From: an uncultured SAR86 cluster bacterium
GTDB lineage: Bacteria; Pseudomonadota; Gammaproteobacteria; Magnimaribacterales; AG-339-G14
Length of the DNA: 64,000 nucleotides
Assembly (NCBI GenBank): GCA_902627595.1
Contig: CACOJO010000002.1
Location: forward strand, 111,306-175,305
Reading direction: 5' to 3'
Positions within the stretch are counted from its first letter, which is position 1. Every line of letters starts with the position of its first letter. Positions 46,270-54,972 of the stretch are shown one piece after another. The position numbers were made by a program, and so were the translations under genes. The notes below the pieces were generated by a model. The model worked only from the letters and a program-made list of their open reading frames with translations. It did not search any database and was not told the DNA's origin.

Positions 46270-46839
46270 ATGAAAAAAGCAACGTTTACCAAAATGACTC
46301 AAGGTACTCAAGAAGACTATGTACCTATAGTGGAAGCTGCAATGGTTCATTCAGAAAATCTTCCCGAAAGAATTATTGAACACCTGAATATGTTAAAGGA
46401 TGATTTTGGTGGTTTCGCAGTAGATAGATATGAGCATTGTTTACAAACTGCATCTAGAGCCTATCGTGACGGTAGAGATGAGGAATATGTTGTTTGTGCT
46501 CTTTTGCATGACATAGGTGATATTTTAGCTCCTGCCAATCATGCAGATTTTGCCGCTACTTTATTAGAACCTTATATTTCTGAAAAAAATTATTGGATTT
46601 TGAAACATCATGGAATTTTTCAAGGTTACTACTTTTTTCATTTTCTTGGTCTTGATAGACACATGAGAGATAAATTTAAAGACAATGAACACTGGAAAGA
46701 TTGTGTCGAGTTTTGTGCTAAGTACGATCAAAATTCATTTGATCCAGATTATGAAAGTCTTCCTATAGAAACTTTCATGCCGATGCTTAAAAACGTCTTA
46801 TCCCAAACAAAAAAATCTATTTATAAAGCGGAAGCTTAA
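46270..46839 (+). CDS. HD-domain protein, PhnZ-like di-iron family
   Basis: 189 residues. The motifs YEHCLQTASRAY, ALLHDIGDIL, NHADFAA and LKHHGIFQGYYF supply H, HD, H and H ligands, as in the mixed-valence di-iron oxygenase PhnZ and myo-inositol oxygenase rather than plain phosphohydrolases. The substrate is unknown; an organophosphonate or polyol is possible. It abuts the convergent SDR with no space. Confidence 0.75.
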   Translation: MKKATFTKMTQGTQEDYVPIVEAAMVHSENLPERIIEHLNMLKDDFGGFAVDRYEHCLQTASRAYRDGRDEEYVVCALLHDIGDILAPANHADFAATLLEPYISEKNYWILKHHGIFQGYYFFHFLGLDRHMRDKFKDNEHWKDCVEFCAKYDQNSFDPDYESLPIETFMPMLKNVLSQTKKSIYKAEA

Positions 46840-47742
46840 TTACGAAGGCTTACCTTTTTCTTCAACTTCTTTATCGTGAGTTTGTTTAGCCTCGATTAAT
46901 TCTGGCATCACTTGATTCAATTGCTCCATAGACCAAAGGTTCTCGCTCTTAAAAGATTTTATTACCGCTGGTTGTTGCATAATGCCTACCGTTCCAGAAG
47001 ACACGTGAAATATCTGATTGGTAATTTCACTAGCTTCATCGGAACATATCCATGCAATGATGGGCGCAATTTGTTGTGGCCCTTGAGTCCAATCATTTGG
47101 ATCAACCTCTCTTCCGGCTGCTTTCATCAAATCAATAGTTAGTCTCGTTGCTGCTCCTGGAGAAATTGTATTAACAGTACATTTATACTTCGCCATTTCC
47201 ATGGACAACGAACGACTAAAACCTGCTATTCCAGCCTTAGCTGCTCCATAGTTAGTCTGTCCAAAGTTTCCAATAAGTCCAGAAACCGAAGACATATTAA
47301 TTATTCTACAATTCAGTCTATTGGTTTCTCTAATGTACCTAACAAAAGGTTGAGTGCAATTGAAGTGACCTTTTAAGTGAACAGCCATAATTGCATCCCA
47401 ATCGGACTCTTCCATATTGAATAAAGTTTTATCTCTTAAAATTCCTGCATTATTGATAACAATATCGACCTCACCAAACGCATCCATTGCTGTATTAAAA
47501 ATATTAATTCCACCTTCATATGAGTCTACAGAGTCATAATTTGCAACTGCATCTCCACCAAAATCTTTTATATTAGCAACAACTTCATCAGCTATCTTTT
47601 CATGGCCTGAGCCATCAGGATTAGCTCCTAAATCATTAACAACAACTTTTGCTCCTTCCTTAGCAAATAACAAAGCTGTCTCCATGCCAATACCTCTACC
47701 AGCTCCTGTAATTATTGCTACTTTATTATTTAGAACTCCCAT
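46840..47742 (-). CDS. SDR dehydrogenase, HSD17B4/MFE-like
   Basis: 300 residues. TGAGRGIG nucleotide motif, NDLGANPDGSG insertion typical of the (3R)-hydroxyacyl-CoA dehydrogenase domain of peroxisomal multifunctional enzymes, NNAGI, catalytic MSSVSG and YGAAK. The long C-terminal tail (about 255-300) also fits that subgroup. It probably acts on beta-hydroxyacyl-CoA or sterol-like substrates. GGGGGTG precedes the ATG. Confidence 0.88.
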   Translation of the reverse strand: MGVLNNKVAIITGAGRGIGMETALLFAKEGAKVVVNDLGANPDGSGHEKIADEVVANIKDFGGDAVANYDSVDSYEGGINIFNTAMDAFGEVDIVINNAGILRDKTLFNMEESDWDAIMAVHLKGHFNCTQPFVRYIRETNRLNCRIINMSSVSGLIGNFGQTNYGAAKAGIAGFSRSLSMEMAKYKCTVNTISPGAATRLTIDLMKAAGREVDPNDWTQGPQQIAPIIAWICSDEASEITNQIFHVSSGTVGIMQQPAVIKSFKSENLWSMEQLNQVMPELIEAKQTHDKEVEEKGKPS

Positions 47743-47809
47743 GTTTTCACCCCCAGTAATAGTGCATAATTGTTTTTACTTAGAGTATATTATTTTTAAA
47801 AATTTTTAA

Positions 47810-49255
47810 ATGACAGAAAACAAGAACATAAATGTTTCTAACGGAACACTTTTTTTACATTCAGCCGGTTCCGGCGTCGTAGGAATTAAAAATGTAATTT
47901 TCGGTACATGGGTATTACTTTATTACAATCAAGTTTTAGGCTTGGAACCATATCTAGCATCTATTGCTCTTGGTATCTCTCTTTTTTTTGATGCTATCTC
48001 TGATCCTTTAGTCGGCGTTTGGTCAGACAGATTCAAATCAAAATTAGGTAGGAGACATCCTTTCATTTATGCGAGTATTTTTCCTTTAGCGTTCTGTATA
48101 TGGCTACTCTTTGTTCCACCCTCATCTTACGATCAAACGTATTTATTTTTAAAATTATTAACTTTGACAGTATGCATAAGGCTAGCAATTACTTTTTTTG
48201 AAACCCCAAGAGCTGCTTTAGGCCCAGAGCTAACAAAAGATTATGATCGCAGAAATACTTTAAACGCTATGGGTTTATTTTTTGGTTATGGAGGAGCAAT
48301 TCTTATTGGTTATGTAATGTTGGAGTTTTTTCTTCCAGAAACAGCGGGCTATATGGGATCAAGAGCATACTTAAATCCAGAAGGTTATGAAAAATTAGCT
48401 TATTTTGCCGGCTTTGTTACCTTGGTGCTTGGTTTTATAGCAGCTTCCAGTACTCACAAACATATTAAAGATCTTCATGTTGTACCTGAAAGTTTAAATA
48501 TTGATGTAAAACAAGTTTTCTCAGAAGTCATAGAAACATTATCTAACAAGTCATGGCTTATGATTTTTTTTGGAGGCTGTCTTTATGCATTATTCTTAGG
48601 TCTAAATACCGGGGTAGGAAATTATATAAGTATTTATTTCTGGGAATGGACACCTTCAGATATATCAATATTTCCGCTAGCCGGAGGCCTTTCAGCAATT
48701 ATTGGCGCAATTATTGCAGTTGTGATTTCTCAAGGAAGAGAAAAAAAGAATATCGCTCTTTTTGCTTTAACAGCTACTGTATTGATTTCGTATATTCCTT
48801 TTACGTTAAGATTGATAGATCCACTATTTGATGCTCAAACTTTTCCTAGCAATGGATCTAACGCATTATGGTGGATTATGATTTCACATCAATGCATTAC
48901 TGACATTTTATCTGTGATGGGCTGGGTGATTTTAATTTCCATGGTTTTTGATGTAGTTGAAGATTCTCAAAAAAAAACTGGAAGAAGAGACGAAGGTTTA
49001 TTCCTTGCTGGACCAGGGTTATTTCAAAAAGTATTTTCTGGTTTAGGAGTATTTATTCTCGGTTTTGTCCTTCAATTCTTAGGTTTTAGTAATACGGAAG
49101 CAACCATTCAAGAGATGAAAGAGCCAGTTAACAATTTAGTTTTATTTATTTGCATTATTGGTCCAATTTTGAACATAGGCGGACTTACTTTTATTTATTT
49201 TTATACAATTACAAGAGACGAATACGAGTCTGCTGTTAAAGATTTAGGCTACTAA
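47810..49255 (+). CDS. GPH-family sugar:cation symporter (MFS)
   Basis: 481 residues, twelve helices. Family motif DAISDPLVGVWSDRFKSKLG near residues 60-80, and FETPRAALGPELTKDYDRR, which is shared almost word for word with the symporter at 52353. The C-terminal VVEDSQKKTGRRDEGL is the second GPH signature. It starts a run of genes ending with the MFS at 52353. Substrate unknown. Confidence 0.9.
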   Translation: MTENKNINVSNGTLFLHSAGSGVVGIKNVIFGTWVLLYYNQVLGLEPYLASIALGISLFFDAISDPLVGVWSDRFKSKLGRRHPFIYASIFPLAFCIWLLFVPPSSYDQTYLFLKLLTLTVCIRLAITFFETPRAALGPELTKDYDRRNTLNAMGLFFGYGGAILIGYVMLEFFLPETAGYMGSRAYLNPEGYEKLAYFAGFVTLVLGFIAASSTHKHIKDLHVVPESLNIDVKQVFSEVIETLSNKSWLMIFFGGCLYALFLGLNTGVGNYISIYFWEWTPSDISIFPLAGGLSAIIGAIIAVVISQGREKKNIALFALTATVLISYIPFTLRLIDPLFDAQTFPSNGSNALWWIMISHQCITDILSVMGWVILISMVFDVVEDSQKKTGRRDEGLFLAGPGLFQKVFSGLGVFILGFVLQFLGFSNTEATIQEMKEPVNNLVLFICIIGPILNIGGLTFIYFYTITRDEYESAVKDLGY

Positions 49256-49256
49256 A

Positions 49257-50033
49257 ATGTTTTTTCCGATATCGGATGATAATCCAAGTTCTTCAACTCC
49301 CTATGTGACTTACTTCTTAATTGGGCTTTGTAGTTTTGTATTTGTTCTTCAATATCTAAGCCAAATGAATCCCTCGATTTTTTATAATTTTGGTTTTATT
49401 CCTGCTGATTTTTTTTCCAATTATTCTTCTTTTACTATTTATACTTCTATGTTTCTTCATGGAGGTTTATTCCACATCGCTGGCAATATGCTTTATTTAT
49501 GGATTTTTGGTGACAACGTAGAAGACTCTATGGGGACTTTAAAATTTATTATCTTTTATCTTCTTTGCGGAACAATTGCTGCACTGTGTCAGGGACTTGT
49601 TGATCCAACATCTCAAATTCCAATGGTTGGTGCAAGCGGAGCAATAGCAGGTGTTTTGGGAGCCTATTTAATGTTATTTCCAAGAGCTAATGTAAAGTGT
49701 TTGGTATTTATTATCATAATTATTCAAATGATAAGAGTACCTGCTTTTTTGGTTTTGGGTTTTTGGCTTGTTTTGCAATTCTTTAGTATTCCTGGATCAA
49801 TAGATATGGATGGAGGCACAGCTTATTTTGCTCACATCGGAGGTTTTTTAGCAGGAATGATCTTAATACCTTTTTTTAAAAACAGAAATATAAAATTATT
49901 TCACGAACAAAACACATCATCATGGCAAGTTTTTGAAAGAAATTCTAAGGAATTTTCGTTTAAACGAAATGACAATGTTATGGCAGATTTTATCAACAAA
50001 TCAGAAGATGAAGTAAATCGGAGAAGACATTGA
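49257..50033 (+). CDS. rhomboid-family intramembrane serine protease
   Basis: 258 residues, about six helices. LHGGLFHIAGNMLYLWIFG, the catalytic serine in GASGAIAGVLGAY and the catalytic histidine in AHIGGFLAG are all present. These proteases cleave membrane-protein helices. Starts one base after the symporter stop and ends overlapping the next gene by four bases. A hydrophilic tail of about 55 residues follows the last helix. Confidence 0.93.
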   Translation: MFFPISDDNPSSSTPYVTYFLIGLCSFVFVLQYLSQMNPSIFYNFGFIPADFFSNYSSFTIYTSMFLHGGLFHIAGNMLYLWIFGDNVEDSMGTLKFIIFYLLCGTIAALCQGLVDPTSQIPMVGASGAIAGVLGAYLMLFPRANVKCLVFIIIIIQMIRVPAFLVLGFWLVLQFFSIPGSIDMDGGTAYFAHIGGFLAGMILIPFFKNRNIKLFHEQNTSSWQVFERNSKEFSFKRNDNVMADFINKSEDEVNRRRH

Positions 50034-52267
50034 ATTTATTTTTAAAAGTTACTTTTTGGTTTTTTGGAACCATATTTGCCATTGCTTCAATCATTGGCAT
50101 CTATTTATTGGCCTTTTACTTTGGTTTTTTTGGGGTTCTTGAAAATGCTGAGCCCAATGTAAATTCTACTTATCCAAAGGACTTATTGTCCAAAAAGATA
50201 CAATCTCAGCTTGAGCACAACCCATCTAATAAACAAATTCTTTTTGGCGATACGCACGTTCACTCAACATATTCTTCAGATGCGTTTTTATGGAGTTTAC
50301 CTTTGAATAATGGAGAAGGTCCTCATCCTGTATCAGATGCTTGTGATTATGCAAGATTTTGCTCCGCATTGGATTTTTGGGTCATTTCTGATCATGCAGA
50401 AGCTGCTACTCCTTCAAAATGGATGGAAGCAAAAAAAGCTATTAGACAATGTAATGCGATTCATGAAAATAGCGAAACTCCTGATTTAATATCCTTTCTC
50501 GGTTTCGAATGGACTCAAATAGACCCTGACAAGGAAAACCATTATGGACATAAAAATGTAATGTTTTTGGAAACAGATGAAGAGTCTCTGCCAGTAATGC
50601 CTATTGGCTCAGGCGGTGTTGCAACTGATGGAATGCGAAGCGTAGAAAGGCTCCCCGTTGTGAGATCGAATATGTTGTCTATGGCGTTAGTTGATTTTAA
50701 AAACAGAAATAGATATGCAGATTTAATTACATTTAGTGAGCATATAGTTAAAACTGAAGATTGTGATAATGATTTTTATAATCCTGAAAATTCTTGTTAC
50801 TTTTCAGCATTAACTCCAAAAGATCTTTTCGTTGCATTAGATAAAATACAATCCGACTCTATTGTCATACCTCATGGAAATACTTGGGGTTTTTATACGC
50901 CTAGCGAGTCAAGCTGGGACAAACAATTGTCTAATGAGCATAATAATTCTGAAAAACAAATTTCTTTTGAAATTATGTCGGGCCATGGAAATTCTGAAGA
51001 ATATCGACCTTGGACTGCTAGTCTTTCAGAAAATAACGTGCAATTCTGTCCAGAACCTTCGGAAAATTATCTACCCTCATGTTGGCAAGCTGGAGAAATT
51101 ATTAAGGAAAGATGTCTAGAAAATCAAAATAGTGAAGCAATCTGTGACAAAAGAGCAGCTTTGGCAAGACAGTTATATATTGAAGGCGGTTTATCTGGAA
51201 AGTTTGCTGTTAAAGGCATCACTCCGGAAGAGTGGTTAGACTCTGGACAGTGTAAAGATTGTTTTATTCCAGCTTTCAATTATAGACCTAGAGGTTCAGC
51301 TCAATATGCTTTAGCTTTAAGAAATTCTAAAGACGGAAAAGAACAAAGATTTAAATTTGGTTTTATTGCATCAAGTGATAATCATCGATCAAGACCAGGA
51401 ACGGGTTACAAACCGGTAGATAGAATGGTAACAACCGAAGCAAATGGTCCAGCTTTTAAATTTGTTGAAGATAATTTAACCCCTCAAGAAGAAAAATCAG
51501 ATCAACCTAGAAAGGTAAATCTAGAAGAACTCGACATCCCAGATCCTTTTTCTTTATGGGAACCAATAAGACAGTCCTCATTTTTTACAACAGGTGGGTT
51601 AGCTGCAGTACATGTTGAAAACAGATCAAGAGAGGGGATTTGGGATAGTTTTAAAAGAAGGGAAACCTATGCTACGAGTGGACCAAGAATTCTACTTTGG
51701 TTCAACTTGATCGATACAACTGAAACTCTTCCTATGGGAACTGAAATTTCAAAAAAAGAAAATCCAGTTTTTGAAGTAAAAGCTCTGGGATCGTTTAAGC
51801 AAAAACCAGGCTGTCCTGATTATAAGCTGGGAAATCTTTCTAGTGAAAAAATCAAAACTTTATGTAAAAACGAATGTTATAACCCCTCAGAACAGAGAAA
51901 TATAATTACCAGAATTGAAGTAATAAAAATCACTCCACAGAATTCAGATAACGAGGATATCGATAAGTTGATTATGGATCCTTGGAAAACAATAGATTGC
52001 CCTAAAGAAAGAAATGGTTGTCGAGTTCGTTTTTCGGATGAGGAGTACTCTTCAGATAAAAGAGACTCAGTTTATTACGTCAGAGCAATTGAAGAACCTT
52101 CTCTTAGAATAAATGCAGGTAACTTAAGATGTGATTTCGATGAACTAGGTAACTGTAAAAAAGTTAATATTTGTTATGGAAATTATAAAACTTCTAGAGA
52201 AGATAATTGCACGATGATGTCGGAAGAAAGAGCGTGGTCATCTCCAATATACATAAACTATCAATAA
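50030..52267 (+). CDS. DUF3604 family protein, PHP-like
   Basis: 745 residues from a TTG overlapping the rhomboid stop (TTGA). An N-terminal membrane anchor (about 5-30) precedes the domain: GDTHVHSTYSSDA (HxH), VISDHAEA, IPHGNTWG, SSDNHRSRPG, and the C-terminal ATSGPRILLWF block typical of DUF3604. The histidine/aspartate set resembles a metal-dependent phosphoesterase (PHP) fold. Multiple cysteines and the anchor suggest a periplasmic location. Function not established. Confidence 0.88.
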   Translation: MNLFLKVTFWFFGTIFAIASIIGIYLLAFYFGFFGVLENAEPNVNSTYPKDLLSKKIQSQLEHNPSNKQILFGDTHVHSTYSSDAFLWSLPLNNGEGPHPVSDACDYARFCSALDFWVISDHAEAATPSKWMEAKKAIRQCNAIHENSETPDLISFLGFEWTQIDPDKENHYGHKNVMFLETDEESLPVMPIGSGGVATDGMRSVERLPVVRSNMLSMALVDFKNRNRYADLITFSEHIVKTEDCDNDFYNPENSCYFSALTPKDLFVALDKIQSDSIVIPHGNTWGFYTPSESSWDKQLSNEHNNSEKQISFEIMSGHGNSEEYRPWTASLSENNVQFCPEPSENYLPSCWQAGEIIKERCLENQNSEAICDKRAALARQLYIEGGLSGKFAVKGITPEEWLDSGQCKDCFIPAFNYRPRGSAQYALALRNSKDGKEQRFKFGFIASSDNHRSRPGTGYKPVDRMVTTEANGPAFKFVEDNLTPQEEKSDQPRKVNLEELDIPDPFSLWEPIRQSSFFTTGGLAAVHVENRSREGIWDSFKRRETYATSGPRILLWFNLIDTTETLPMGTEISKKENPVFEVKALGSFKQKPGCPDYKLGNLSSEKIKTLCKNECYNPSEQRNIITRIEVIKITPQNSDNEDIDKLIMDPWKTIDCPKERNGCRVRFSDEEYSSDKRDSVYYVRAIEEPSLRINAGNLRCDFDELGNCKKVNICYGNYKTSREDNCTMMSEERAWSSPIYINYQ

Positions 52268-52352
52268 TTCCTAAATAAAACTTTACAGCTTCAACAGTTA
52301 AAATTTTGTAGAAGTATGTAATACTTATTTTCTAATTTTCTAGATTAATTAA

Positions 52353-53780
52353 ATGAGAGAGAAATTGCCTTTCCTAACCAAATTTTTTTATGGATTTGGA
52401 TCTCTTGCTTATGGAATAAAAGATAATGCCTTTAATTATTTTTTATTGTTTGTATATGTTCAAGTTTTTGGATTAGCACCTAATCTTGCAGGATTAGCAA
52501 TATTATTGATGCTTGTGATTGATGCTATATCAGATCCGCTAATTGGATATTTCTCCGATAAAACACAATCAAAATGGGGACGAAGACATCCTTGGATGTA
52601 CGGTTCAGCCATTCCTGTTGCAGTATCCTTTTTTTTAATTTGGGATCCTCCAGAGAATATGAATCAAATGGAATTATTTTGGTTTTTGTTAATAGTGGGC
52701 GCTTTTATAAGAACAGCAATTACAATCTATGAAATTCCAAGTAATGCTTTAGGACCAGAACTTTCTAAAGACTATGTCGAAAGAAGTTCTCTTTTATCTT
52801 ATCGATATTGGTTTGGCTGGTGGGGAGGATTAGCAGTTTGGAATTCTTTATGGATATTTGTTGTATACAGCACTCTGACAGGCACTCAAGACGCAAGATT
52901 CGTAGCAGATACATGGATAACTTATGGCCTTGTCTGTAGCCCAATAATGTTCATTGCTATTGTGGTAACTGCTACAGGTACACATAGGCACATAAAAGAC
53001 CTTCATGCACCGGAAATTGAAAGGAAAACCATAGGAATAATTTTCAAAGAATTATATGAAACTATGACCGTTAGTAGAAATTATATAATTTTATTCATAG
53101 CTATGATTATGATGGGAGTAGCAAGTGGAATTGCTACCAATTTAACACTTTATTACTACAGCTTCTTTTGGGAATTTACTCCTCTTAATATACTCACAAT
53201 CGGATTAAGCTTATTTTTAGCTCCCCTTGCTGGTATAGTTGTTTCTCCTTTTTTAGCAAATAAGTTTGGCAAGAAAAATGGAGCATTAGTCTTATTCGCA
53301 ATTTCGTTAACAGTAGAAAACGGCATAATTGTTTTAAGGTTATTAGGCTTATTACCTGAAAATGGATCGCCTATTGTTCTTGCTGGAGTTTTGGTTTTCC
53401 ATTTTATCGGCGTTGCAACTTCTGTAATTTCTTTTACAACTCTCAATTCAATGGTTTGGGATACTGTGGAAGAAGTAGAAATCAAAACTGGAAGAAGAAT
53501 GGAAGGAACTCTTCTGGCAGCAAGATCATTTGCACAAAAATGTATGAGTGGTGCAGGAGCCTTTGCAGCAGGCATGATTTTAACTTTTGCAGCATGGCCA
53601 GAAAATGCAGTCCCGGGTAAAGTTGATCCTGAAATTTTATTTACCTTTGGTCTAACAGCAGTGACTGCATCAATAATTTTATGGGCAATATCACTATTCA
53701 CGATATCTTTCGTAACAACTACTAAAGAAAGTCATGAAGAGAAATTAAATGAATTAAACTATGTAGATAATCCTGAATAA
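52353..53780 (+). CDS. GPH-family sugar:cation symporter (MFS)
   Basis: 475 residues, twelve helices. DAISDPLIGYFSDKTQSKWGRRHP, EIPSNALGPELSKDY and VEEVEIKTGRRMEG are GPH signatures. Very similar in layout to the 47810 symporter, so the two probably arose by duplication and moved apart. Preceded by an 85-base gap that holds only weak hairpins. Confidence 0.9.
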   Translation: MREKLPFLTKFFYGFGSLAYGIKDNAFNYFLLFVYVQVFGLAPNLAGLAILLMLVIDAISDPLIGYFSDKTQSKWGRRHPWMYGSAIPVAVSFFLIWDPPENMNQMELFWFLLIVGAFIRTAITIYEIPSNALGPELSKDYVERSSLLSYRYWFGWWGGLAVWNSLWIFVVYSTLTGTQDARFVADTWITYGLVCSPIMFIAIVVTATGTHRHIKDLHAPEIERKTIGIIFKELYETMTVSRNYIILFIAMIMMGVASGIATNLTLYYYSFFWEFTPLNILTIGLSLFLAPLAGIVVSPFLANKFGKKNGALVLFAISLTVENGIIVLRLLGLLPENGSPIVLAGVLVFHFIGVATSVISFTTLNSMVWDTVEEVEIKTGRRMEGTLLAARSFAQKCMSGAGAFAAGMILTFAAWPENAVPGKVDPEILFTFGLTAVTASIILWAISLFTISFVTTTKESHEEKLNELNYVDNPE

Positions 53781-53781
53781 T

Positions 53782-54087
53782 ATGATTAAAGATAAAATAG
53801 AAGAAAAATTAAAAACTGAAATATCAACCCTCTTTGTAGAAGTTATAAACGAAAGCCCTAATCACAATGTTCCTGATGGAGCCGAGTCACATTTTAAGGT
53901 AACTGTAGTATCTGATGAATTTGAAAGCATGAGACCTGTACAAAGACACCAATTAATATACAAAGTGCTTAGTGAAGAGATGAAGCTTATTCATGCAATT
54001 GCAATCCATCCTTTTACAAAAATTGAATGGGATTATAATAATCAATCTAGTTCAGACTCGCCTGACTGTTTGGGCGGATCTAATTAA
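53782..54087 (+). CDS. bolA: BolA-family protein
   Basis: 101 residues; starts one base after the symporter stop. Family core ESHFKVTVVSDEFESMRPVQRHQLIYKVL and the C-terminal LIHAIAIHPFTKIEW. BolA proteins bind monothiol glutaredoxins and take part in Fe-S or stress responses. The Ser/Cys tail SSDSPDCLGGSN is common in the BolA subgroup. Confidence 0.92.
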   Translation: MIKDKIEEKLKTEISTLFVEVINESPNHNVPDGAESHFKVTVVSDEFESMRPVQRHQLIYKVLSEEMKLIHAIAIHPFTKIEWDYNNQSSSDSPDCLGGSN

Positions 54088-54102
54088 TCTCAGAGTTTTC
54101 TT

Positions 54103-54972
54103 GTGTTCAAGATTGGAACTTTTTATAAATGTTTTGAATTTATCAAATTTCAAGAATTTGAAGATGGTTTAAGAGATTATTGCACCAAAAGAAAAATTAA
54201 AGGAACTATTATTCTCACTCCAGAAGGAATTAATGCAACAGTTTCATCCAATGAGGACAAAGCATTGGAGGATTTAAATTTATATTTAAATAAGCTACTT
54301 GGTAATTTAGTATTTCGGTTTTCATTCTCAAATATATCTCCATTCAAAAGATTAAAAATAAAAATTAGAAAAGAATTGGTGCCATCAGGTACTAATGGAA
54401 AATCTTACGAGCATAATGGAAAATACTTAAACCCCTCTGAATGGCATACTTTTATCAAAAATCCCAATAATATTATCATCGATGTAAGAAATGATTATGA
54501 AAACAAAGTAGGCACCTTTAAAAATTCAATTTCACCGGACACAAAAAATTTTAGAGAATTCAAATCTTTTCTAAAAAAAAATAAAAATAAGTTACAGGAT
54601 AAAAAAATAGGTATTTTTTGTACTGGAGGAATACGTTGCGAAAAGGCACTGTATTCATTTGAAGAAGAAGGGATGAATGATATTTATCAACTCCAAGGGG
54701 GGATATTAAACTTTCTTTTAGAATCTGAAGATAAATCATCTTGGCAAGGAGAGTGCTTTGTTTTTGACGAAAGAGTGACTGTCACAAAAGATTTGGTACC
54801 TGGAAAATACAAACAATGTTATGCCTGCAGAAGACCTCTTTCTGAAACAGATTTAAAAAAAAGTGAATATAAAAAAGGTATTTCTTGCCATAATTGTTTT
54901 TTCGAAAAATCAGACTCAGATAGAATTAGATATGCTGAACGTCAAAAACAATTTGATATGAAGAAATCATGA
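54103..54972 (+). CDS. trhO: tRNA uridine(34) hydroxylase TrhO (rhodanese-domain)
   Basis: 289 residues from GTG 54103. N-terminal acylphosphatase-like domain (GTIILTPEGINATVSS, RLKIKIRKELV), then a rhodanese domain (IDVRNDYENKVGTFKNS) with the catalytic cysteine in GIFCTGGIRCEKA, and a C-terminal zinc-like CYACRRPLS plus GISCHNCF. The family (YceA/UPF0176) makes 5-hydroxyuridine at the wobble position of tRNA. Confidence 0.94.
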   Translation: MFKIGTFYKCFEFIKFQEFEDGLRDYCTKRKIKGTIILTPEGINATVSSNEDKALEDLNLYLNKLLGNLVFRFSFSNISPFKRLKIKIRKELVPSGTNGKSYEHNGKYLNPSEWHTFIKNPNNIIIDVRNDYENKVGTFKNSISPDTKNFREFKSFLKKNKNKLQDKKIGIFCTGGIRCEKALYSFEEEGMNDIYQLQGGILNFLLESEDKSSWQGECFVFDERVTVTKDLVPGKYKQCYACRRPLSETDLKKSEYKKGISCHNCFFEKSDSDRIRYAERQKQFDMKKS

